From NCBI RefSeq assembly GCF_035046505.1, contig NC_089823.1:224834604-224898603 (forward strand): a DNA stretch of 64,000 bases, given 5' to 3'. Source of the DNA: Tiliqua scincoides (Eukaryota > Chordata > Lepidosauria > Squamata > Scincidae). Positions 42,101-54,100 of this stretch are shown here, piece after piece. How positions within the stretch are numbered: the stretch's first letter is position 1; every line of letters begins with the position of its first letter. The translations under genes were made by a program, and so were the position numbers. The notes under the pieces are model-generated. The model saw nothing but the letters and a program-made list of their open reading frames with translations. It was not told where the DNA came from and did not search any database.

Positions 42101-45100
42101 AACGGATCGCAGCATGATCACTGTTCCCCAATGGCTCAGTAACGTTTACATCTCTAACCAGATCCTGCGTACCGCACAAAATTAAATCCAGAGTCACCTG
42201 TCCTCTGGTGGGCTCCGTGACTAGCTGATCTAAGCCACAGTCATTTAGCACGTCAAGAAATCCGGTTTCCTTATCGTGACCAGAACACAAATTGACCCAG
42301 TCAATATGAGGATAATTGAAGTCCCCCATGATTACAACCCTGTCCTTCCTTGTCACCTCCCTGATCTGTTTCCTCATTTCAAGGTCCCCATCAGATTTCT
42401 GGTCTGGAGGACGATAGCACACCCCCAGTATTACATCGCTGCTCAAGCCTGGTAATTTAACCCACAGAGATTCTACGGTGGAGTCGGACCCACCTTCAAT
42501 CTCTACTTTGCTGGATTCTATCCCTTCCTTAACATAAAGGGCCACCCCACCTCCAACACGCCCCTGCCTGTCCCTCCTGTAGAGTTTATAGCCCGGGATT
42601 GCGGTATCCCACTGATTCTCCGCATTCCACCAGGTTTCCGTTATGCCCACTATGTCAATATTTTCCCTTGTCACCAGACATTCCAGTTCTCCCACCTTTG
42701 CTCGTAGACTTCGGGCATTCGCATAAAAGCATTTATACACGGAATGCCCCAGGATGGGCTGCTTATTCGCTCCTTTGTCCCTGCATCCTCTCAGTGTGCC
42801 AAACTGTCTATCACATCCCATCTCCCTACCTTTCCCAATTTCTTCTCCTACCCTGCCTTTGTCTTGTTGTTCTCTAACCTCCCCATCCTCATCCCATAGG
42901 GATGAGGAGTCCCGAACCGGATGCCCCTCGGCTCCTGTCGGCCTTCCCCCAGGGATCAGTTTAAAAGCTGCTCTGCCACCTTTTTAATGTTATGCGCCAG
43001 CAGTCTGGTTCCATTCTGGTTCAAATGGAGCCCGTCCCTCTTGTACAGGCCCCGCTTGTCCCAAAACGTTCCCCAGTGCCTAACGAATCTAAACCCCTCC
43101 TCCCTACACCACCGTCTCATCCACGCATTGAGACCCCTGATCTCCGCCTGCCTAGCTGGCCCTGCGCGTGGAACAGGTAGCACTTCAGAGAACGCTACCT
43201 TTGAGGTCCTGGCTTTCAGCTTCCTGCCTAAAAGCCTAAATTTGGCCTCCAGGACCTCCCAGCTACACTTGCCCACATCGTTGGTGCCGACATGCACCAC
43301 AGCCGCTACCTCTCCCCCAGCACTGTCTACCAGCCTGTCTAGACGAGAAGTGATGTCCGCAACCTTTGCACCAGGCAGGCAAGTCACCATGCGGTCCTCA
43401 CATCCGTCGCAAACCCCCCTCTCTATGTTTCTAATAATCGAATCCCCCACTACAAGAAGCCCCCGACCCCCCTCCCGCCGAGGAGTATCCCGAGTGCGCT
43501 CGGATACGGGCCCATCCCCTGGAGAAGGGATCCCCCCTAGGGGACTGTTTCCCTCCTCTCCAGGATGACGTCCTCCAGTCCCGAGACTTCCCACCCGGGC
43601 AGCCGAGGAGCTGCACGCCTGAGGTTGGGACGAAGCCTGATCGTCCCCGGAAGTCTCCCCACGGTCCTCCTCTGGCTGCCTGCGCTTCTCCAGGTCGGCC
43701 ACCAAGGCTTCAAGGGAGCGGACGCGTTCCCTGAGAGCCTGGAGCTCCTTGCACCGAGGACACACCCATGACTTATGCCCCAGAGGCATATAGTCATACA
43801 TGTGGCACTGGATGCAAAACACTGGATAGCCCCCACCCTGCTGCTGGCTGTCTGACTGCATAGCTTTTTTGTTGTTGTTGTTTTATTTAGGGGTCCTTTT
43901 AGAAACCTTACACTGGATAGCAGCCCTCTTCTCAAGGGAAGAGGAAGGGCAGTGTATGGGGCCCTGGCCTCCTCGCCCTGCTGCTGAACTCGCCCAGATG
44001 CTAAACTCTTGTGCCTTACCTGGCACTTAGTTCCCAGAGGCACTGGGTTCCCAGAGGCCACACGCGTCTGCAGAGAGCCTCACGCGATGGCCTGCCTAGC
44101 TTTATACTCCTGGCTGGCTCCTCCCCCCTCCTTCCTTCCTGATTGAAAGGGGGCTGGCCTTCCCAGGTGAGTTTACAAAAGCTCAGGAAGGCAAATGGCT
44201 GCTGATGGGCGTGACCTACTCTGCAGGCTCCTGAATGGACTGCTTGGATTAGCCTAATGGGGCTCTTACTGGGTTGGGAATTGGCCCTTCCTAGGTCCTT
44301 TCCCTCCTAGTTCTGTTCTCTTAGGCTGGACTGTTTTTGTAACCTCAAGCTAGTTTTTTATTTGGGTTTGTTTAATTATTTATTGCTCTCTAGATCCTGT
44401 GTCCCAATGTACTGACCTGTTTAGGTTATGTTCCAACTTAGATTAGGTTTAACCTGGGTTAAGTATAGGTTTAATTTAAACAAGTAGAAAACCTGCTTTT
44501 CACTTTATCCTCCTCCCTTCCTTCGATTAAGTGCTACCTTAGGTGCAGCTAACTTTCAACTTTGATTTAAATGCCTGACCCTTGGGCACTTACTCACGAG
44601 TAGGACGCTGCTCTTACTCACGAGTAGGACTCTGCTCCTGCTCAGAGTAGCCCTATGTACCTCCCTTAGGTGCTAACTTTCAATTTTGATTTAAGGTTGC
44701 TTTAAAGGTAAGGTTAAGGTTAGAAGACAGGGAGTTAGAAAGACAAAGCGTTAGAATGAGTACACTTACCTCCTGCTCCTGCTCCTCTCCTTCTCCAAAA
44801 CTCAGAGGTCTCCTTGCCTTCTCCTCGCCCAGATGCTAAACTCTTGTGCCTTACCTGGCACTTAGTTCCCAGAGGCACTTGGTTCCCAGAGGCCACACGC
44901 GTGAAACTCTGGGTGGCCAAGTGAAACTCTGGGTGGCTCAGTAGCACCAAGCTTCCTGTCCAAACTGGAAGAAGTAGGGCTATTTAATATACATCAACCA
45001 AAATCAGGAATTGCATGAGTGGCAGTCATAGACCAATCAAAAACCCAAAAGAGGCATGGTGGAAGCAGTTATTTTGGGAGATTGGACAAAAATCTTGTCA

Positions 45101-48100
45101 ATTTAATTCTACAAAGTTTGTCACTGCTGAGCAAAAACACTGAAAAGTTTTATTTCCACATCAACAAGTATTTCCTGTCACCTGATGTATCTTCCTTGGA
45201 CTGGGTGAGAGATCCGTTTGTCTTAAGTATGCACAAGTCAGTATAATTAACTGTTGCAGAAGAAGATGAGCTGACAGAAATCAGAAATAATAGAGGTCTG
45301 AAATACTCATCAACAAAATGATTAAAATTTTAGTTTTTGAACTTTGGTTGATGGTTGGCAACCTTCAGTCTCGAAAGACTATGGTATAAGCCTACAGCAC
45401 TTGGTATTCCCAAGCGGTCTCCCATCCAAGTACTCACCAGGCCTGACCCTGCTTAGCTTCTGAGATCAGATGAGATCAGGCATGTGCAGGGTAACAGTTT
45501 AAGCACAATCTTTATACAGCCCGCCCCCCCACGTATTCAAAAGATTAGAGACCAGAACACTAACAGAAACTGGAAATTGTTGAAAAGCAGAACTGAGTCT
45601 TTGTTAGCTTGCAAATACTAATTGCACAGCAAGACCCAACAGCTTTCCCTTCTACATCTATGCCAGCGTGCAAACACTTTCTGCACTGAGGAAAAGGGTC
45701 AAAAGAGTGGATCATCAAAAAATGGTCTGTTGAAAAAAAGGGGGATACCTGTACTCATTTTTTAAATGATAGAATAGATCCTTAAAAAACTGATGGTGTG
45801 CTTTAACAATTTTAGCACCTTGTCAGTGTGCCATGTGATGACAAAGGTTAAAAATCGATGTGCTAGAGCAGGGGTGCCCAAACCCCGGCCCGGGGGGCCA
45901 CTTGCGGCCCTCAGGGACTCTCAATCAGGCCCTCAGAGAGCCTCTAGTCTCCAATGAGTCTCTGGCCCTCCAGAGACTTTTTGGAGCCCGTGCTGGCCCA
46001 ATGCAACTGCTGTCAGCAAGAGGACGACTGTTCAACTTCTCACCTGAGCTGTGGGACAAGGGCTCCCTCCATTACTTGCTGTTTCACATCTGTGATGCAG
46101 CAGTGGCAGTGAAGGAAAGGCTGGCCTTGCTTTGTGCAAGGCCTTTTAGAGGCCTTGAGCTACTGCAAGACCTTCATTCATTCATATAAGTTCCATCTCT
46201 AATATATTCATTTATGTAAATTTATTCACATTTGAAATGTAAATTAATTCGGCCCCCGGACACAGTGTCAGAGAGATGATGTGGCCCTCCTGCCAAAATG
46301 TTTGGACACCCCTGTGCTAGAGCATCATGCTAGTCCACCATGCTAGTGGACCATGCTAGTCTCTCTTCTTCACTTCTTTGTCTGCACTGTCCTCATCTTC
46401 CTTTTCTAATCTAAGTAATGTGAAGAGTGGGGGGGGAGCACTGGAGGCAAATGAAGATAGGTGTCCCCCACCAATCTGCTGCCTGATGGATGGACAGGTA
46501 CTGCATGCTACCGGTGGTTGGCAACCTTCAGTCTCCAAAGACTATGGTATAAGCCTACAGCACTGGGTATTCCCAGGCGGTCTCCCTTCCAAGTACTAAC
46601 CAGGCCTGACCCTGCTTAGCTTCTAAGATCAGACAAAATTGGGCATGTGCAGGGTAACAGTTGCTGCCTCCACTGCTTCCTGATTCTAAAACTGTTGTCA
46701 ATCAATGCCAAGGCTTGTAAACCAATTACTGGACTCTGGTTTATGCTATTATGGCACAGCCCATTCCTTTCACTGCTCCCACCTATACAGAAGGGAATCC
46801 ACATAGAAAACCTCTTGAGTTCCTCCCAACCCACCTCTCTTTGGCCTTCAGCCAAGCATGTTGCTGGTATGTTCAATGCACAGCAAAGCAAATGGTTGTT
46901 ACTGCTCAAAAAGTGCCTTCTACACTTCCTGTTGAGATATCTGGAAGGGTCCCTGATCTCCAGGCCTCAGCAGGAATGCAGCTCTTTGTGGAAAGAGCCT
47001 ATGTACTGTGGGAAGAGCATTGGAGAGGAAGAGGCCATTGGATGATAAGCCTTCTTTAGTGATAGGACCACTGCATCCTGGACAATTCTGTCCTGATATT
47101 GAATGTTTGCATCTGTGATTTTTGCATCCCAGGTTGTCTAAAAAGAGGGTTGGAGCATGTAAAAGGGAGATTCATAATCCCATGGGTGTGGTCTACTATG
47201 GGCAGTTAATTATTAGCGCACCCTTCTGTGACTTTTTAAAGAAATCTTGCAGTTTAATTAACATGAGCCTGTTTTTTAGATACCCTCAGCAGTGTCCAGA
47301 CTTTCTCAGCTAAAATGCCTCAGCCTGACTGGCAACAGATTCACTTGGTTCCCTGAAGAAATCTTTCTGATCACATCACTAGAGAGATTGTACATGGGAC
47401 AAGACAGGGGGACCAAACTAACAAATTTACCAGAAAACATCAGTAAGTTACAGGTAAGGAAATTAGCATGACTTGGCACCCAGCATAGTTCATCCTGGGT
47501 GATGAACCACCATGTATGTGTGCATATATTTAAAAACGCATAAAACCAGAGCACCTACCACTGCAGCAGCATCAGACAGAGGAGGAACAGTCTCCCATTG
47601 CAAAGATGAGCGCTTCTTGGCCAGGTAAATGCTAGCAGACACACTTTGCATTTTAGGTGGGAATCCAGGTTGACATTTCTATTTATAGCAGGGATTTTCA
47701 ACCTTTTTCATCTCATGGCATGCTGGAAAGGTGCTAAAACTGTCAAGGCACACCATCAGCCTTTTTGACAATTGACAAGGCACACAGTGCTGCCGGCCAG
47801 GGGGCTCAGATTCCCCAGTGGTGTTGTATACTTGGTCTCACACTCCCAGGGTTTTGGGTGCTCAGAGTTGTTGGTTCTGAACCCTAGAGCCCTCAAGAAT
47901 CCCTGTTCGGTAGTACTGCCACCACCCTGTAAGAGCCAGTGCCTCAGTCCAGGGACACCGAGACCCTCTAGGCTTAACTATATCCCTTGTAGGCACTGAG
48001 CACTTTCTTTACTTAAAGTCTCAGTCCTCAAGTTACTAGTCCACAATGAGGATTTTTGGTAGCTTGCTGAATGGCTAGGCAGGATTCTGAAATTTGTCCC

Positions 48101-51100
48101 CAACAGACAATGAACCAACATGGTAAAAGGATTTTTACTTTATTAAGTACACAGGGTTACAAAAAGTTACAAAAGGCAGCAAATGCTAGAGGCATAAAAA
48201 CTTCTAGGAAACATATCAGCATAAAACAACAAAGCTAACTGGCTAACTCTATTATTCTCTGACTCTCAGCTGGGTCAGCTTCTTTTGTAGATCTTCAGCC
48301 CCAGTTACCTATGGGCCACATGGTCCTGGTGGGGCAGGATGTGCACCCCCACCTATCTCACCAAGAGACAAAGACTAAAGACCCTGTCCTACAGAAGTGG
48401 GGCTGGATGCTAGCCCTCTCAGCTCTTCCCTCCCCCCTGGAGATCTACAGCTGCATTCCATCCTTGATGGGCGTCTTTCTGGCTGCCTAGGTGCTACATT
48501 AGCACCTTCCATTGAGTTGTAAATTCCTAGCAGCTAGGAAATGCAAGCCACTTCTGTGTTACTGTTTTAGCTTGGTTCAGGCTTTGCAATGCTACTAGGC
48601 CTGAACTGTACATATTCATGACAAGTGGCCCTACTAATACATGACCCTCTCCCAAACTCCCGCAGCACATGTGCAGGCCATTCACGGCACACCAATGTGC
48701 CACGGCACAGTGGTTGAAAATTGCTGATTTAGTACAATGGACAGATGAATCACAGAGCCCCACTCTCAAGCACCAGACTCTAGGAGGAATTTTAAAATAC
48801 CTCTTGCTTAATATCTATTCTGAATAGCTTCTGCAAGAGCATCAAGAATATTAAGATGTTTAAAGCTTACAAATGGGAACATTGTTGACACAAGACTTTA
48901 ATGGCAGGAGACATACAGCGCGAGTGGAGAGATGTAAAATTCAAACAGCAGTTGTAGCAATTTCTTCTTCCATACTGCAATCACCGCTTTTGCATGCATA
49001 TATTAGCATATCAAACACTGGCTCAAACACCACTTGCCCCTCCTCCATGCTTCAGGTGGGCTGTCCATCTAGAAAAATCATTAAAGCAGTGCATATATAT
49101 ATTTATCCATTTCCCCCCTTATTTCAAATTATCCTAATATCTTAAAATAATTTTCAAAATGGTTCTGGGGATTGTAAGGCAAGGGGGAGATACAGCAGCC
49201 CAGTCCTAACTCCTTGCCCAGCAAAGCAGCAGTACCAATAATGTGGCTTCTGGTGTATCCTGTGGGAGAGTTTTGGCATATTGAAGCTTCCTCAGGGTAA
49301 GGGAAAATTTATTCCCTTGCCCCAGAGTAAACCCCAGCACCCTCCATGAGTTAACTCAAACCTGCCTCAATAACTGATGTAAGTCTGTGTTGCTCTGTGA
49401 AGATGGATCAGACCTGGGAAGGTGGTCAGCCTTCAGTGGGCACTGCTGCTGTCAATCCTCCCCCTTTCCTGGGCCTGATCTTCCCTTCTCCCTGCACCAT
49501 CTCCTCCCCCATTCCACCCACCACCTGCCTGTTCCACCCTCCCTCCCAACCCCTGTGCTGCCTTACCTGCTTTGGTGGGTGTTCGTCATCTGTCTTCACA
49601 TGGCCCTAGCCGCTCACCGCTTTCAGCGGCGGCCAGGCTGCATGGACTGGTGCTGCCACATTTGAGACAGCTGCAAATCTGACTGCAGAATGCATATTCT
49701 ACCAGCAAAAATAGCCAATAGGATTGGGTCAATAGAGTTATTACACAGGACCTAGCCAATCAGTAGTGTTCCAAATGGTTCCGTTCAAATTGCTCCATTC
49801 TGGAAAGCTGAGAACATTGAGAACCAGTAAAGGTATGTTTGGGCTAAATGCAGTAAGGATGCTCTCAAACAGTGGTGTAGCTAGGGGGACTGCAAAGCAC
49901 TAAGACTTGCAGGGAGCCTCACTGCAATGTGATGTATGCCTCTGTTTTGCTCCCACCACCTGGAATGGCTCCGAAAGGGAGTGGGAGGGGCCCCTTGCAA
50001 GCTGCGGTGGAGCTCCCTGCAAGACTTAGGGCACAATCTTAACCAATTTTCCAGCACTGACATAGCTGTGCCAATGCGGTGTGCACTGCATCCTGCAGTG
50101 GGGAGGCAGTCCATGAGGCCTCCTCAAGGTAAAAGCATGTTTGTTATCCCACCTTGGGACTGCATTGCAACTAGGAAAGTTGATTAGGACTGCAACCTTA
50201 GTGCTTTGCACCCCCTCTAGCTATGCCACTGCTCACAAAGCACACCCACAGTTCTAAAAAAGAAAGCACATGGGTAGCCCAGATTCAGGTGTTGGGTGAG
50301 AGTTACTATAGGCATCTACATGTTTACACGTATAAACAAATGCACACATGTGTATTTTATTCCAGAACCTGAAAGAGCTGTACCTTGAGAACAACAGTCT
50401 GGAGTATCTTCCACCAACCATAGGTTTGCTGGCTAACTTGGAAATACTTGACTGTCACAACAACTTTATTTTAGAGCTGCCTCACTCCATCTGCAATATA
50501 CCAGGTAAACAAAGAGAATGGATGGATAGCACAGGGTTCTTAGCAGCGACTTGCAAGTGCGATTCTTCTCAAGTTGCTCTACCAGCCTTCAGTGCCTAGT
50601 TTGAGTTTTCTGTAAAGCAGAATTCTGCAATCTGAATACGTTATGCAGATCAGGAGAATCTCCTCATGTTATTTTTGTCTGCTTCCTGGGGAAAGCAAGA
50701 TAACAATGTAGAGCACTGATGCCCTATCTTGACCACTGGAAATGCAGCTCAGCTCCAACCCACACCCAGGACTTCTGAAATTTCTCCAGGCACTGCCCAT
50801 GCATTCTCAAGCGGATGTTTAGGAGGGAGGCTACAGTAGTAGATCATTTGCTTTCCAAGCAGAAAGTTCCAGGTTCAATTCTTGGCATCTCCAGGTAGGG
50901 CTGGAAAGGGCCGCTGTCAGAAACCCTGGAGCAGGGGCAACCCAGCCCTGAAGCAAATGATGCAGTAGGTTGGAAGGAGAATGGCAGATTCAGGGTGCCC
51001 TTTAGTCCAAGTCTGCCACCACCCCCTCCAGCCAGCCAAAGACCAATCTGCTTGCTGCTCTCATCTAGCAAGGGTCGAGAAGATCATCTGCTTCTGCTTC

Positions 51101-54100
51101 CCTGCCCACTCACCTTGCTCCTTCCCCCTCTATGTGCTCCAGTTAAACGTAAAGGTAGGAAGCTTATGGTAGGGAAGCAGATTGCTGTTGCCCATGCCCA
51201 AAAAAACCATGCAGGCAGCAGTGACCTGTCTCTCTCTTCTTGCTCCTTCCTCCTTAAGTTAACCTTAAAGGGACCATGCAAGAAAGAAGCTATGTAAGTG
51301 GATGGGGAAGCAGCCACTTACCCGGCTCCTTCCTTGTGGTCCCTTTAAAGCAGCAATTCTCAGCCTTTTTCATCTCACAGCACACTGACCAAGGCACTAA
51401 AATTTTCAGGGCACACCATCAGTTTTTTGACAATTGACAAGGCGCACTGCACTGCCTGTGGTGGGGAGCTCACATCCTTCAATGGCCCAACCTATAAATG
51501 GCCCTTCCCCAAACTCCCACAGCATGCCTGCAGACCATTTGTGGCACACCAATGTGCCACAGCCAGTGGTTGAAAGTTACTACTTTAAAGAAAACAGAAA
51601 GTTTTCAGTATGACCCACACTTCCTGTTTTAACTAAAAGGACTGCAAGGGAAGGAACACAGAAAGTAACTAAGCTTTGCTTTTTTGGTGGTGGCGGGATG
51701 GATCCAGCATAAGGCACCAAACCCAGTTCAGCCATCCCTGCCCTGGGCAGCCAATCAGCACAGAGAGCATCTCAGCTAAAAGGACAGATGGTCTGCCTCA
51801 ACAGAAGGCAGCTTCATATCTTTTCTACCTTTTCTGCCATAAAGACAAGAATTTTGGAGCACAATCCATCCCTGGGTAAGCACAGCTGCTTGTGAAGGAA
51901 AGGATCTCGATATGGTTTGATGAAGACTCTTCCTTTCCTTCCTACATGGCCCTCAGCAGTGCACCTGGCAGTACAGTCAGAATGGAGACCCATGCATGCC
52001 TTTCATACAGACATCCTCAGCATCCTGCTCTGAGCACCAATAACATGGGCTGGGAATCTGGAAGCTTGAGGGAGAGTGCATATCGCACACAGGACCTCCA
52101 TCCAGAGCACTGACCACCACAGTGCAAGGGGCATGCAGCTGAGACCAGCCTGAGAGGGCAAAATTGGGAGGAGGGATTCATTCAGCCCACCCTTTCCTGA
52201 TCACACAACTGCGCCTACATAGGTATGGATCCTTGCCTTTTTGGGATGACTCTCTGCTGTCATTCTCTGGTTGCTGTAAATTGTGCCCAGAATCACATTC
52301 TGTGCTTGAAAGTGATGGTCATGGGATACAACAGCCTAAGGAATCCAGGCAGTGCAGGGAGTTGAGACCAGAGAAATTCCCTTCTGACGTCATGGTTCTC
52401 AGCCAGTTCAAACAAAGTCTGATCTACACACTTCCTGTCTGATTTGTGACTGGTAGCACCTCCCTCAAAATTGCTAGTGGAGGCAAGAATAGGAAAAGAA
52501 AGTAGCCTATCACAGTAGAGCCCAGGCAAGCCACGCCTTTCCCCTCCCCCAACTTTTCTTGTTACCGAAAAGTGCTGGTTGACTGTTTCTGCCTTCCTTT
52601 GAACAGTAGCCCTGCTCCTGCCTCACCCCTAACTTTGCAAGACTATGGAGGGCAGAGGCCAATTGATAGATGGTTTAGGGCAGCTAAGGTGATCTGTGTC
52701 AGGTCAGCTAAGGTTGCCTTCCAAGATTCAGCTGCAGTGTTTCAGCCTCTCTTTGAGAACTACTGTTCCCAGACTACTAGACTTAAGGCACAATCCTAAC
52801 CCACTTTCTAGCACTGACATAAGGGCAATGCAGCTCCTAGGTAAGGGAACAAACATTCCCTTGCTTTGAGGAGGCTGCCATGAGTGCCCCCCACCCAACT
52901 GCAGGATGCAGCACACATTCCATTGGCACAGCTATGCCAGTGCTGGAAAGTGGGTTAGGATTTGGGCCTTAGGTGTCTGCAGGTCATTGACTTCAAGGGA
53001 GCCTGTTCCCAGTTCACACTTCATTTTTAAGACCTCAGCACTTTGATCCTTCAAATTAAAAAGCAGACAAATGAAATCCCTTGTGTAAGTTGGAAGTAAA
53101 TGTTAAATTGATGTGAGTTGTGGAGCATTTCCGTTTTGTGATTCTATACGTTTAGGTTTGCAAAAACTATTTGTTCATAACAACCAGCTATTTCAAGTCC
53201 CAGAGAAGTTGGACAGTCTTGGGAAACTGCAGCTTATTTCGCTAGAAGGAAACCCTATGATGCACCCTCCGGTGGAAGTCTTCAGTCAAGGGTTGCCGGC
53301 TATCTGGGAGTACTTACTGGAGCAAAGGAAAGAGAAAGCCTTGGCTATAACGGTACGTAATGACACATGCACCACATTGGATGGAATATTGGATGACACA
53401 CTCTGGCTAGGTCATACTGCAAGACTTTAGCAAAATAGCAGATGTCCCGTGTCAGGAAATGTAGCATTAGGTAAGCTGGAAGTGGTGGTGTCAGAGTTCA
53501 GCCAGGTTGCGAGGAAGACTTTCAGTGGCCCTGAAACCCAGCAATTCAGGTCCCACCTTCCCCATTTGCAGCTGAGTATTCTTAAATGGGGAGAATGGGA
53601 GAGAAGGTTGCTTGGGTCACTGTGCTGCTGGAGCGCCATGGAAAGGGTGTCCTCTGATCATGCCCCTCCATTTCTCTGACCCCTCCCAGTTGGGAAAAGA
53701 GGAACTATCTTGGAGCCTCATCCCCCTCAGTACTGCTGGAGCACAGTCCTCCATACAGAGATTGCTCCTCTCCATTTCCCTGCACCGTATGGGAACCATA
53801 TGGAGAGGAGCAGCCTTGAAGGGTGCCTCTCAGCATCTCCGTAGCACTGGGAGGCCCCCTTCAAGATCGCTTGGCAGGGGAGGATTAAGCGTACACCCAC
53901 CAGAACCAGGGGACATCCACTAAAATTGAGTGTTGGGAGAGTTAGAACAGACAAGAGAAAATATTTCTTTACTCCTTGCCACAGGATGTGTGATGGCGTC
54001 TGGCCTGGACGCCTTTAAAAGGGGATTGGACAAGTTTCTGGAGGAAAAATCCATTACGGGTTACAAGCCATGATGTGCATGTACAACCTCCTGATTTTAG

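Larger units (their letters stand above)
39741..44950 (-). mobile_element. apparently full-length CR1 LINE
   Basis: A 5.2-kb antisense insertion in LRRIQ4 intron 1. From its 5' end (near 44950): a repeat-bearing 5' UTR, ORF1 (43861-42956), a 134-bp gap, ORF2 (42821-39942), a 195-bp 3' UTR and the terminal motif (TTCTTATG)3 at 39741-39765. Both frames are open from first Met to stop. That is unusual because CR1 copies are mostly 5'-truncated; the seven other copies here are. This suggests a recent insertion. The exact 5' end is inferred from the sequence shared between 43990-44068 and 44830-44906. Confidence 0.9.
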
